From the NCBI GenBank assembly GCA_008923285.1, contig WBSG01000008.1, forward strand, positions 62,001 to 126,000: 64,000 nt of DNA. The letters are read 5' to 3'. A program made the translations under genes and the position numbers. Of this stretch, positions 37,364 through 50,600 are shown piece after piece; positions within the stretch are counted from its first letter, which is position 1; every line of letters begins with the position of its first letter. The notes under the pieces were generated by a model. The model made no database searches. It was not told where the DNA came from and was given only the letters and a program-made list of their open reading frames with translations. This stretch comes from Betaproteobacteria bacterium SCN2. Its GTDB lineage: Bacteria > Pseudomonadota > Gammaproteobacteria > Burkholderiales > Thiobacillaceae.

Positions 37364-37570
37364 ATGAAAACCGATATCCATCCCGAATACAGCGAAATCG
37401 AAGTGACCTGCTCCTGCGGCAGCACCTTCAAGACCGGCTCCACCCTGGGCAAGGCCCTGCATGTGGAAGTGTGTTCCGAGTGCCATCCTTTCTATACCGG
37501 CAAGCAGAAGATCGTCGACACCGCTGGCCGCGTGGAAAAATTCCGCCAGCGCTACGGCACCAAGAAGTAA
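37364..37570 (+). CDS. rpmE: 50S ribosomal protein L31
   Basis: 68 residues. Zinc-binding (C+) form, with CSCGSTF and [10 protein letters not shown] cysteines present. Conserved C-terminus [10 protein letters not shown] promoter lies before it and a double terminator after it, so it is transcribed alone. Confidence 0.97.
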   Translation: MKTDIHPEYSEIEVTCSCGSTFKTGSTLGKALHVEVCSECHPFYTGKQKIVDTAGRVEKFRQRYGTKK

Positions 37571-37589
37571 TCCGGCGCAGGCCCGATCG

Positions 37590-37650
37590 AAAAGGCAGCT
37601 TCGGCTGCCTTTTTCAATTTGCGCGGCAGGCAGCTTCGGCTGCCTTTTTC
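37590..37650 (+). terminator. Two near-identical tandem terminators after rpmE
   Basis: AAGGCAGCTTCGGCTGCCTTTTTC occurs at 37592-37615 and again, as GCAGGCAGCTTCGGCTGCCTTTTTC, at 37626-37650. Both have a 7-8 bp GC-rich stem with a TTCG loop and a T-tract. Confidence 0.9.
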
Positions 37651-37707
37651 GTTTGCGCGCAGCGCGGGTATCATCATGGTCTGCATTCTGCTTTGCCGAG
37701 GTGTGCC

Positions 37708-39159
37708 ATGAATTCTCCCGTCTTGCGCCGTATCGTCGTTGCCCTCAGCGGCGTCCTGCTGCTGACGCACTGTGCCCAGAACCCGGTTTCCGGTGGCAAG
37801 GATTTCGTGCTGATGTCCGAGCAGCAGGAAGTCAGGCTGGGAGCGCAGGCGCACAAGGATGTGCTGCAGGAGTATGGCGAGCTGAACGATCCGGAACTGC
37901 AGGCCTACGTGAGCCGCCTCGGCAAGAACCTGGCCGCAAAGAGCCATCGCGCCAACCTCGACTGGCATTTCACGGTGGTCGACAGTCCGCAGGTCAACGC
38001 TTTCGCCCTTCCCGGCGGCTACATATACATTACGCGCGGCATCATGGCCTACCTCAATACCGAGGCCGAGCTGGCTGGCGTGGTCGGTCACGAGATCGGC
38101 CACGTGACGGCGCGCCACGGCGTGCGCCAGCAGAGCACGGCAACCGCGGTCGGGCTGGGTGCGATTCTCGGTTCGATCCTGGTGCCGGGCATGAATACCC
38201 AGGCGGGCTCCTCGCTGCTGCAAATGCTGAGTCAGTCGCTGGTCGCCGGCTACGGCCGCGAGCATGAGCTGGAGGCGGACCGGCTTGGCGCCGAATATCT
38301 CGCGCGCAGCGGGTACAACCCGCAGGCCATGGTGGAGGTCATCGGCGTGCTGAAGAATCAGGAGCTGTACGACATCCAGCTGGCCAAGCAGGAAGGGCGC
38401 GAGCCTCGTCGCTACCACGGCGTGTTCGACACTCATCCCAGCAATGATGCGCGCCTCAAGCAGGTCGTGGGCGAAGCGAAGAAATACCAAGTTGCCAACC
38501 CGGTGGAAAACCGCGAGGCCTATCTGAAAGCAATGGACGGCGTGTATTTCGGCGACAGCCCGGACCAGGGCGTGATCCGCAACAACGCCTTGCTGCACGA
38601 GAAGCTCGGTATCGCCGTGCAGTTCCCGCAAGGCTGGCGGGTGCAGAACCAGCCCGACCGCGTCGCGGCCATCAACCCGCAGGGGACGGCGCTGGTGGAA
38701 CTGCGGCCGGGCCCCAAGGACGCCCAGCCCATGGATACCCTGCAAAAGGCGCTCAAGCTCGACCAGGGCGCACGTTTCGAATCCGGCAGCGTCAATGGCA
38801 ATCCGGCCGCGTTCGCGGCAGGCGCGATGCAGGGCAAGCCGGTGCTGGCGGCGGCCATCAGGCACGGCGGCGGCCAGTACCTGTTCGCGGCACTGGCCAA
38901 GGATGCCAATGCCTACAACCAGAACCGCAATGAGATGAAGGCGACCATCAACAGCTTCCATTCGCTCACAGCGGAAGAGCGCCGCCGCGCCAAACCGCAT
39001 GTCATCCGCATGGTCAAGGCACAGCCGGGCATGACCATGGCGCAGCTGGCGGCGCAGTCGCCGCTTGGCGCCAGCGCCGAGGCGCAGCTGCGCCTGATGA
39101 ACGGCCTGTATCCCTCGGGTGAGCCCAAAGCCGGACAGATGGTCAAGATCGTCCAGTGA
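37708..39159 (+). CDS. M48-family periplasmic metalloprotease lipoprotein
   Basis: 483 residues from ATG 37708. A lipoprotein-type signal (VALSGVLLLTHC). Zinc motif HEIGHVTARH at 128-137 and the third ligand in GREHELEADRLGAEYL. The C-terminal part has a substrate-like cap (ALVELRPGPKD) and ends in a LysM-like segment (VIRMVKAQPGMTMAQLAAQS...GQMVKIVQ). BepA/LoiP-like proteases assist outer-membrane protein quality control; the same role is inferred here. The stop overlaps the next GTG by 4 bp. Confidence 0.88.
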   Translation: MNSPVLRRIVVALSGVLLLTHCAQNPVSGGKDFVLMSEQQEVRLGAQAHKDVLQEYGELNDPELQAYVSRLGKNLAAKSHRANLDWHFTVVDSPQVNAFALPGGYIYITRGIMAYLNTEAELAGVVGHEIGHVTARHGVRQQSTATAVGLGAILGSILVPGMNTQAGSSLLQMLSQSLVAGYGREHELEADRLGAEYLARSGYNPQAMVEVIGVLKNQELYDIQLAKQEGREPRRYHGVFDTHPSNDARLKQVVGEAKKYQVANPVENREAYLKAMDGVYFGDSPDQGVIRNNALLHEKLGIAVQFPQGWRVQNQPDRVAAINPQGTALVELRPGPKDAQPMDTLQKALKLDQGARFESGSVNGNPAAFAAGAMQGKPVLAAAIRHGGGQYLFAALAKDANAYNQNRNEMKATINSFHSLTAEERRRAKPHVIRMVKAQPGMTMAQLAAQSPLGASAEAQLRLMNGLYPSGEPKAGQMVKIVQ

Positions 39160-40760
39160 CCAGAGCCCCGGCCCATTACTGGTTGGCGGGGCTGTGCCTG
39201 GCTTGGCTGCTGCCGGGTCTGATCGGACACGTGCCCTGGAAAGGCCCGGACGCCGAAACCTTCGCCCAATTGCTCGCGACCGGGCAGCAGGGCGACTGGC
39301 TGTTTCCGTCAGCGGACGCAGGCGCGCACGTGTTGCCCCAGCTCTATCTTTGGCTGGCGCATGGCCTGGGCGTGCTGCTGTCGCCGCCGTTGCCCCTGCA
39401 TGACGCGGCGCGACTGGCCAGCGGCATTTTCGTCGGCATCGCGCTCTGGCTGACAGCGCTGACCGCGCGCACCCTGTATGGCGTCAATGCGGTATGGCCG
39501 GCGGTGCTCGCCCTGCTGGGCTGCATGGGCCTGCTGGTGCCGGCGCATGAAACCAATCCCTACACCGTTCAGCTGACCGCGCTTTCCCTGTTCGTCTACG
39601 GACTCGCGCGCATGCTGGCGCAGCCCTTGCGGGGCGGCGGCCTGGCCGGCCTGGGTCTGGCCGCGCTGTTCCTCGCCGGTGCCTGGCTGCCCGCGCTGTC
39701 GCTGGCGATCGCGCTGCTGCTGCTGCCCGCGTTGCTGTCGAGCTGGCGCACGTCCGCGCGTGTCGGCGGCTCGTGGTTTGCATTGACTGCGGCGCTGGCG
39801 CTGGCAGGCGTATGGCTGCTGGCGGTGCACGCGCACTACCCCGAGCGCCTGGCCCACTGGTGGCAGCACGCCGCACTCGGGCAATCCGTGTTCGGCATGG
39901 GTGAAAAGACCCGCTACAACCCGCTTTATTTCCTCAACGCGCTCGCCTGGTTCGCGTGGCCGGCCTGGCTGCTCGCGGGCTGGGCGGTGTACCGGCTCAG
40001 GCGCCAGGGCTGGAACTCGGTCAAGCTGTGGCTGCCGCTCGGGGTTTTCGCCGTGGCATTTGTCGCGCTGAGCCTGCAGACCGGTACCGAGCAGATCCAG
40101 AGCATCATTCTGCTGCCAGCGCTGGCGCTGCTGGCCGGTGCCGGGCTCGGCGAACTGAAGCGCGGCGCGGCCAATGCCCTGCTGTGGTTTTCGCTCATGG
40201 TGTTCAGCTTCTTTGCACTGGTGTTCTGGATTTACTGGGCCGCGCTCGACCTTGGCTGGCCGGCACAGCTGGCGAGGCGGCTCGCCAAGCTGGGCATGGA
40301 AAGCCAGGGCCTCAGGCCGCTGGCGCTGACGTCGGGATTGCTGATTACCCTGGCCTGGGTCGCCTGGCTGCTCTGGCTCCAGCGCCAGCCGCGCACGCCG
40401 CAACGGCCTATCATGGTCTGGAGCGTGGGCGTTACCTTCGCCTGGTGCCTGCTGCTGGCCTTGTTCATGCGTCCGCTGGATGCACGCATCGGCTACGCGC
40501 AACTGGCGCATCAGATCGGGAGCGTGGTGGCTGACGGCGGTTGTGTCGCGTCCCGCAACCTCGACGTCACGCAGGCGCAGCTCCTGGCTTACCACGGCAG
40601 CTTCGACATCAGGCCGTCGGCATCCGCCTGCGACTGGCAACTGGTTTTGCAGAAAGAACGCCGGCGCATCCCGGTGGGGAGCGGCTGGGTGAAGCGCTGG
40701 GAAGGCGGGCTGCCAGGAGAAAAGGACGCGCGTTTCTGGCTTTATCGGCGCGTGGACTGA
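39156..40760 (+). CDS. GT-C-like membrane glycosyltransferase
   Basis: 534 residues, GTG start. About eleven hydrophobic segments. The first loop reads PWKGPDAETFAQLLATGQQGDWLFPSADAG, the acidic loop of ArnT/PMT-type enzymes that transfer sugars from polyprenyl phosphates, and the last about 110 residues form a soluble periplasmic part. The sugar and acceptor are unknown. It is coupled to the M48 protease gene by a GTGA overlap and followed 3 bp later by mobA. Confidence 0.7.
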   Translation: MTRAPAHYWLAGLCLAWLLPGLIGHVPWKGPDAETFAQLLATGQQGDWLFPSADAGAHVLPQLYLWLAHGLGVLLSPPLPLHDAARLASGIFVGIALWLTALTARTLYGVNAVWPAVLALLGCMGLLVPAHETNPYTVQLTALSLFVYGLARMLAQPLRGGGLAGLGLAALFLAGAWLPALSLAIALLLLPALLSSWRTSARVGGSWFALTAALALAGVWLLAVHAHYPERLAHWWQHAALGQSVFGMGEKTRYNPLYFLNALAWFAWPAWLLAGWAVYRLRRQGWNSVKLWLPLGVFAVAFVALSLQTGTEQIQSIILLPALALLAGAGLGELKRGAANALLWFSLMVFSFFALVFWIYWAALDLGWPAQLARRLAKLGMESQGLRPLALTSGLLITLAWVAWLLWLQRQPRTPQRPIMVWSVGVTFAWCLLLALFMRPLDARIGYAQLAHQIGSVVADGGCVASRNLDVTQAQLLAYHGSFDIRPSASACDWQLVLQKERRRIPVGSGWVKRWEGGLPGEKDARFWLYRRVD

Positions 40761-40763
40761 GCC

Positions 40764-41327
40764 ATGCCCGGCGCGCGCCCGAGCGTCTCCGGCCTCATAC
40801 TGGCGGGCGGTCAGGGCAGCCGCATGGGTGGCCGCGACAAGGGCCTGGTGAATTATCTCGGCCAGCCGCTGGTCGATCACGTGATCGGCCGGATCGCCCC
40901 CCAGGTCGACGAGCTGCTGATTTCGGCCAACCGCAACCTCGATGATTACGCACGGCGCGGCTATCGGGTCATCACCGACAGCCTGCCGGGTTTTCAGGGG
41001 CCGCTTGCCGGCGTGCTCGCCGGCCTGCAAGCGTCTGCCCATGAATGGATGCTGGTGGTGCCTTGCGACATGCCGCATCTGCCCGAGGATCTCGTGCAAC
41101 GCCTGCAGGCGGCTAGCGAGGGCGTTGCCATGGCGGTGGCTGACGATGGCATGCGCCTTCATCCTGCGGTCATGCTCATCCACACCCGCCTCGAGAACGC
41201 GCTTGCCGCCTATCTGGCTGCCGGCAGACGCTCCGTGCACGGGTTTCAGGAAAGCGCGGGCTTTGCCCGGGCCGTCTTCGACCCGGCCGGCATGGCCAAT
41301 ATCAATACGCTGGGCGAAGCCGGGTAG
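40764..41327 (+). CDS. mobA: Molybdenum cofactor guanylyltransferase
   Basis: Adds GMP to molybdopterin to make the bis-MGD cofactor of nitrate reductase-type enzymes. 187 residues. GTP-binding loop LILAGGQGSRMGGRDKGLV (11-29), magnesium site VVPCDMPHLP (about 92-101) and the conserved NINT-like end (ANINTLGE). The gene converges on priA with no gap between the stop codons. Confidence 0.93.
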   Translation: MPGARPSVSGLILAGGQGSRMGGRDKGLVNYLGQPLVDHVIGRIAPQVDELLISANRNLDDYARRGYRVITDSLPGFQGPLAGVLAGLQASAHEWMLVVPCDMPHLPEDLVQRLQAASEGVAMAVADDGMRLHPAVMLIHTRLENALAAYLAAGRRSVHGFQESAGFARAVFDPAGMANINTLGEAG

Positions 41328-43499
<2,172 letters not shown>

Positions 43500-43811
43500 G
43501 GCGGGCAGTGGATAAGATGCTTCAGTTAGCCGGGAAAGTTGCTGTCAATTCGCGAAGTTTGCGCTAAATACTTATGATTAATAAGGGTTTTTTGGTTGTC
43601 CACGGAATCTGTGGATAATTTTGTGGATGAATGATTGCATATGCCCGCAAAGGGCGTGAATACGCCATCATGACGATTCGGTTAAAAAACGGGCAAGGCA
43701 ATTAATTGTTTAAAAACAACATTTTATACTTTGCCCGACCCTGTCAAGACTTGACGCACAAAATCTTTCGCCCAGCACATTATTTGTGCATAAGTAAGAA
43801 CTAATGTGCGC
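43500..43811. other. AT-rich intergenic region between hemE and priA
   Basis: 312 bp with no gene. It holds four DnaA-box-like sites (43507-43630), an AT-rich core flanked by the inverted repeat CGGGCAA (43690-43696) / TTGCCCG (43731-43737), and a second inverted repeat GCACATTA (43775-43782) / TAATGTGC (43802-43809) just after the hemE stop. The priA promoter must lie here too, but no clear -35/-10 was picked. Confidence 0.7.
43507..43630. promoter_or_regulatory. Cluster of DnaA boxes upstream of priA
   Basis: Compared with TTATCCACA: a perfect match on the minus strand at 43610-43618; 8 of 9 at 43507-43515 and at 43622-43630 (both minus strand); and 7 of 9 on the plus strand at 43596-43604. 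Three of the four sites lie within 35 bp. Confidence 0.6.
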
Positions 43812-44876
43812 TCAGGCGTGATACTGGGGACTGAGTTTGCGCACGGTGTCAAGCAGCAAACCCACGCTTTCGGGCGGGGTGAACTGGTTGATGCCGTGCC
43901 CGAGGTTGAAGATGTGGCCCGTGCCCGCACCGTAGCTCGCCAGGATAGCCTCGGCTTCGCTGACGATGGCCTCCTGGCTGCCCATCAGGCACAAGGGGTC
44001 GAAGTTGCCTTGCAGCGCCACCTTGTCGCCCACGCGCCTGCGGGCATCGCCGATGTCGACGGTCCAGTCCAGCCCCAGGGCATCGCAGCCGGTAGCTGCC
44101 ATGTCTTCCAGCCAAAGTCCGCCGCCCTTGGTGAACAGGATGCTGGGCACGCGGCGGCCTTCGTTTTCCTTCTTCAAGCCGTCCACCACGCGCGTCATGT
44201 AGGCGAGCGAGAATTCGCGGTAGGCACGGTGCGAGAGCATGCCGCCCCAGGTGTCGAAAATCATCGCGGCCTGCGCCCCGGCTTCGATCTGCGCATTCAG
44301 GTAGTCGGTGACCGCCCGGGTGTTGACTTCGAGTATGTGGTGCAACAGGTCGGGCCGCTGATAAAGCATGGACTTGACGGTACGGAAGTCGTCCGAGCCG
44401 CTGCCTTCGATCATGTAGCAGGCCAGCGTGAACGGGCTGCCGGAGAAGCCGATCAGCGGCACCGAGCCGTCCAGCGCGCGGCGTATGCTTTTCACCGCGT
44501 CCAGAACATAACCCAGCTTGTCCGTAGGGTCGGGCGCAGCAAGATCGCGAATCGCCCATTCCTCGCGCAGGGGCCGCTCGAAGCGTGGGCCCTCGCCCTG
44601 GGCGAAATATAGGCCGAGGCCCATGGCGTCGGGCACCGTGAGGATGTCGGAAAACAGGATGGCAGCATCCAGCGGATAGCGTGCCAGGGGCTGCAGCGTG
44701 ACCTCGGTGGCGAGGTCTGGCGTCTTGCACAGGGTCAGGAAGTCGCCGGCACGGGCGCGCGTGGCATTGTATTCCGGCAGGTAGCGCCCGGCCTGGCGCA
44801 TGAGCCAGGAGGGCGTGTAGTCGACGGGCTCGCGCAGGAGGGCGCGCAGGAAGGTATCGTTTTTGAGTGCGGACAT
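43812..44876 (-). CDS. hemE: Uroporphyrinogen decarboxylase
   Basis: Heme synthesis: decarboxylates uroporphyrinogen III to coproporphyrinogen III. 354 residues. N-terminal [15 protein letters not shown] and the catalytic aspartate in [14 protein letters not shown] are present, with [17 protein letters not shown] and the C-terminal [14 protein letters not shown]. Confidence 0.97.
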   Translation of the reverse strand: MSALKNDTFLRALLREPVDYTPSWLMRQAGRYLPEYNATRARAGDFLTLCKTPDLATEVTLQPLARYPLDAAILFSDILTVPDAMGLGLYFAQGEGPRFERPLREEWAIRDLAAPDPTDKLGYVLDAVKSIRRALDGSVPLIGFSGSPFTLACYMIEGSGSDDFRTVKSMLYQRPDLLHHILEVNTRAVTDYLNAQIEAGAQAAMIFDTWGGMLSHRAYREFSLAYMTRVVDGLKKENEGRRVPSILFTKGGGLWLEDMAATGCDALGLDWTVDIGDARRRVGDKVALQGNFDPLCLMGSQEAIVSEAEAILASYGAGTGHIFNLGHGINQFTPPESVGLLLDTVRKLSPQYHA

Positions 44877-44948
44877 GGGGCAGAAAGAAAAAACGCCAAA
44901 CCCCGAGTTTAACAGGCCGGAGCGCAGCCCCGGCCAGGACGGCTCGAC

Positions 44949-45488
44949 TCAGCGCCTGCTGAACTTCCATTCGCCGTTCTTGTTCGGGCAGGCCAGCACT
45001 TCCCGCGGTTTGCGCTGGTCCATGACCAGGGTCGCGTAGCGGCACCCCCCGGAAGCGTCCCCGCGCGGGGTGAAGTGGTAGCGGTGGCCGTTGTGGCTCC
45101 ACACCACGGGTACGCCGGCCTTGCCCAGTTCCAGGGCGTGGCCCATGCAGGCACGGTCCCGTTTGTCCATCTCTTCGCCGATGGCATGGCCAACCACGGC
45201 GCCGAGTACGCCGCCGATGACCATGCCGACGACGCGATCATCCCGACCGGCTACCTGGCCACCGATGACTGCGCCTCCCGCACCGCCCAGCACGGCGCCG
45301 ATGGCGTCACGGTTGCAGCGGCCGGACAGAATGCCGAAATCTTCCCGGTAGCGTTTGCCGGAATAGCCGGCGTAATAAGGGTCGTTTTTCGCGCGCCAGC
45401 CGTGCGCGGGGGCGTGGCTGGGCGGAGTGGCCAGCGCCACGCCGGCAAAGAACAGGGGGATCAGACCCAGGCTAAATTTGGCTTTCAT
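44949..45488 (-). CDS. Glycine-zipper 2TM-domain exported protein
   Basis: 179 residues from MKAKFSLG, with GGGAGAAAT before the start. A signal peptide ends near VALA-TPP. A glycine-zipper segment (AIGAVLGGAGGAVIGGQVAG..VGMVIGGVLGAVVGHAIG) is followed by a C-terminal domain with paired cysteines (CMGHALELGKAG, GGCRYATLVM). Such proteins sit in the outer membrane or periplasm; function unknown. Confidence 0.75.
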   Translation of the reverse strand: MKAKFSLGLIPLFFAGVALATPPSHAPAHGWRAKNDPYYAGYSGKRYREDFGILSGRCNRDAIGAVLGGAGGAVIGGQVAGRDDRVVGMVIGGVLGAVVGHAIGEEMDKRDRACMGHALELGKAGVPVVWSHNGHRYHFTPRGDASGGCRYATLVMDQRKPREVLACPNKNGEWKFSRR

Positions 45489-45599
45489 GATTTCTCCCAT
45501 TGAGATCAAGCAAATATGGTATCGGAACAGGCGGCTGCAAATCAGCGCAATCCGATAACCGGTGGATCGTGCTTGATGTGCCGTCAGGTTTCGCCGGCA

Positions 45600-46028
45600 T
45601 CAGCGGTACCCGTAACCGCTGCCATGACTGGGGCGGCCTCGGCCATCATTCAATTCTTTTTGGAGGTTGCGGTTCGCTGCATTCAGGGCGGTGTCCAGTT
45701 TCTGGTATTCGAACCGGGTCAGCACGCCGTCAGCCAGAAATTTGCGTTCCAGGCTTCGTATGTCGCGTTGCTCGTCCATCAGTTTGCGGAATTCCTGTGG
45801 CGTGATCTGCCTTTCATAAAAGCCCTTGAGGATGTGGTCCAGTTGCTTGTCCTGGCGCTCGTTCACATTCTTCATCAGGCGCAGGCTTTCCTGGAATACA
45901 GGGTGCTTGTGGAATGCGGCGCCTTCGAAACCGCCGCGGTGATCGTTATTGCCGTAGGCAAACGCGCCGGCAGACATGCCCAGCACCACGGCGAGGCCCA
46001 GGGTTCGAATCAGCTTGTTGCTTTTCAT
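45600..46028 (-). CDS. Small exported hypothetical protein
   Basis: 142 residues. Signal peptide KLIRTLGLAVVLGMSAGAFA. The mature part is a helical, charged protein (LRLMKNVNERQDKQLDHILKGFYERQITPQEFRKLMDEQRDIRSLERKFL) with a glycine/serine-rich end. Ribosome binding site GGAG about 8 bases before the start. No family recognised; the size and helical, heme-free composition recall Spy/CpxP-like periplasmic proteins only loosely. Confidence 0.65.
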   Translation of the reverse strand: MKSNKLIRTLGLAVVLGMSAGAFAYGNNDHRGGFEGAAFHKHPVFQESLRLMKNVNERQDKQLDHILKGFYERQITPQEFRKLMDEQRDIRSLERKFLADGVLTRFEYQKLDTALNAANRNLQKELNDGRGRPSHGSGYGYR

Positions 46029-46174
46029 TTTTCAGCTCCTTCTCGGTTGTCTTGGTGTCGCCGGAATCGGTTTCGTCGAATCAATGGCGCACGGTTGCAC
46101 TTTAAGAGCTGGATGTATGCGGGATGTTTGGCGGGCGTGACAGGATGTAAGAAGTTGTAACCGGAATATTGCGG

Positions 46175-46207
46175 GCAAAAAAATGGCCTCGTGAGAGGCC
46201 ATTTTTC
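46175..46207 (-). terminator. Terminator after gltD
   Basis: AAAATGGCCTC-GTGA-GAGGCCATTTTT forms a perfect stem with A/T flanks on both sides. On the minus strand it follows the gltD stop by about 18 bp. Confidence 0.85.
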
Positions 46208-46224
46208 AGGAAGTTCACTAGAGA

Positions 46225-47664
<1,440 letters not shown>

Positions 47665-50600
47665 TCAGGCGGCAGCCGCTTCTTTTTGGGCACCGGGCAG
47701 ATCGTCCAGCAGGGCTTCCAGCGAAACGCGCTTGGGCTTTACCAGCCAGAACTTCGTGATCTCGGCGTCGAGGTTGTCGAGCAGCCACTTGGCGCGCGGG
47801 CTGCCGGTAAGCGCCAGATGGCGCTCGATGCTGGCCTTGAGAAACACGCGATAGGGCTCGGTTTCATTGCCCACCAGCTTGTGCGCGTCGACCAGTTCGC
47901 GGTTGATGCGGGTAGAGCATTTTTCCGACTCGTCGTAAACGAAGGCCATGCCGCCCGACATGCCGGCGCCGAAGTTGAGGCCGGTATCGCCCAGCACGAT
48001 GACGGTGCCGCCGGTCATGTATTCGCAGCAGTGGTCGCCCGCGCCCTCGATCACGGCGAAGGCGCCCGAGTTGCGCACGCCAAAGCGCTCGCCGGCCATG
48101 CCGGAGGCGAACAATTCGCCGCCGGTGGCGCCGTACAGGCAGGTGTTGCCGATGATGATATTGCGGTGCGGCTCGAAGCTGGACACCTTGGGCGGGTAGA
48201 TCACCAGGCGGCCGCCGGCCATGCCCTTGCCGACGTAGTCGTTGGCGTCGCCTTCGAGTTCCAGGGTCAGGCCTTTCGCGTTCCACACGCCGAAGCTCTG
48301 GCCGGCCGAGCCTAGCAGCTTGATGTGCAGGGTGTCGTCGGGCAGGCCGGCGTTGCCGTGCGCGCGGGCGATCTCGCCGGACACGCGCGCGCCGATGGAG
48401 CGGTTGGTGTTCTGGATGGCGTAGGTGAAGGTCTTCCTCTTGCCGCTCTTGATGGCGGGCGCGCAGTCAGCCACCATTTTTTCCGCCAGCTCGCCCTTGT
48501 CGAACGAGGGGTTGCGGTCCTGTTGGGCGAAGCGCGGCGCGTCGGCGGGGATGCCGCCCTGCGACAGCAGCGCGTCGAGCTTCAATTTTTGCTGCTTCGG
48601 CGTCTGGCCTTCCATCGGTTCGATCAGATCGGTGCGGCCGATGAGGTCGGTGAGCTTTTTCACGCCCAGTTGCGCCATCAGCTCGCGCGTTTCCATGGCC
48701 ATGAAGGTGAAGTAGTTCACCACCATGTCGGGCAGGCCGATGAAGTGTTCCTTGCGCAGCTTGTCGTTCTGCGTGGCGATGCCGGTGGCGCAGTTGTTCA
48801 GATGGCAGATGCGCAGGTACTTGCAGCCCAGCGCGACCATGGGGCCGGTGCCGAAGCCGAAGGACTCGGCGCCGAGGATCGCGGCCTTGACCACGTCGAG
48901 GCCGGTCTTGAGACCGCCGTCGGTCTGCACGCGCACGCGGCCGCGCAAGCCGTTGGCGCGCAGCACCTGCTGCGCTTCCGACAAACCCAGTTCCCACGGC
49001 GTGCCGGCGTATTTCACCGAAGTGAGCGGCGAAGCGCCGGTGCCGCCGTCATAGCCGGAAATGGTGATGAGGTCGGCATAGGCCTTGGCCACGCCGGCGG
49101 CGATGGTGCCGACGCCGGGCTCGGCCACCAGCTTCACCGACACCTGGGCGGCGGGATTGACCTGCTTCAGGTCGAAAATCAGCTGCGCCAGGTCTTCGAT
49201 GGAGTAGATGTCGTGGTGCGGCGGCGGCGAAATCAGCGGCGTGCCGGGCTTGCAGTGGCGCAAGCTGGCGATCAGCGGCGACACCTTGTCGCCGGGCAGC
49301 TGGCCGCCCTCGCCGGGCTTGGCGCCCTGGGCGATCTTGATCTGCAGCACTTCGGCGTTGACCAGATAGGCCGGCGTCACGCCGAAACGGCCGGAGGCCA
49401 CCTGCTTGATCTTGGAGGTCTTGGCCGTGCCGTAGCGCTTGGGGTCTTCGCCGCCTTCGCCCGAGTTGGAACGGCCGCCGATGCGGTTCATGCCCTCGGC
49501 CAGCGCCTCGTGCGCTTCCGGCGACAGCGCGCCCAAAGACATCCCTGCGGAGTCGAAGCGCTTCAAAATGGATTCGATCGGCTCGACCTCGTCGATGGAT
49601 ATGGGCTTGGCGCCGAACTTCACTTTCATGAGGTCGCGCATCATCGCCACCGGGCGGGTGTTCACGATCTCGGAGTACTTCTTGTATTCCTCGTAGTTGC
49701 CCGACTGCACGGCCTTCTGCAGCTGCTGCACCACGTCGGGGTTGTAGGCGTGGAATTCCTCGCCGAACATGAACTTGAGCAAACCGCCTGCAGGCAGGCG
49801 CTTCAAGGGGTTGTAGGCGTTCTTGTGCAGCAGCTTCTGGTCGGACTCGAAATCGTTGAAGTCGGCGCCGGACACGCGCGATACCGTGCCTTTCAGGGAA
49901 AGGTCGATGACTTCCTCGTTGAGGCCCACGGCCTCGAACAGCTGGGCGCCGCGGTAGCTCGCCACCAGCGAAATGCCCATCTTTGACAGGACTTTATAAA
50001 TGCCCTTGTCCATGCCCTTGCGGTAATTGGACAGCGCCTTGTCGAGCGGGGTCTTGCACTCGCCGCCGTTCACCTGGTCGGCGATGACCTGGTAGGCGAG
50101 ATAGGGATAAACCGCGGTGGCGCCGTAGCCGATCAGGCAGGCGTAGTGGTGCGGGTCGCGCACACTGCCGGTTTCGCACACGATGTTGGCGTCGCATCTG
50201 AGGCCGGCGTCGATCAGCGCGTGGTGCACCGCGCCCACGGCGAACAGCGCCGGGATCGGCAGGGTCTTGTCGGAAATGTCGCGGTCGGACAGGACCAGGA
50301 TCACCGCGCCGCCCTTGATCGCGGCAACGGCGTCGGCCGCGAGCTTCTCGACCGCGGCTTTCAGCGAGGACTTGGACGCATCGTAGTTGAGCGACAGGCG
50401 CTGGCTCCTGTAGGCCGGGTCGGTCTGCGAAGTGATGGCCTTGAACGCAGTTTCCGACAAGAGCGGCGTGCTTACTTCCAGACGGTGGGCGTGCTCCTTC
50501 GACTCCTTGAACAGGTTGCGCTCGGGACCGAAGCAGGTGGCGAGCGACATGACGATGGCTTCGCGGATCGGGTCGATCGGCGGGTTGGTCACCTGCGCGA

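Noticed and set aside
43500-43811. The chromosomal origin itself
   Set aside because: gyrB at the left end suggests dnaA and the usual origin are just outside the window; without GC skew the DnaA boxes here can only be called a cluster.
46001-46015. GGTTCGAATC resembling a tRNA T-loop
   Set aside because: It lies in the signal-peptide region of a real gene and no acceptor stem or anticodon arm surrounds it.
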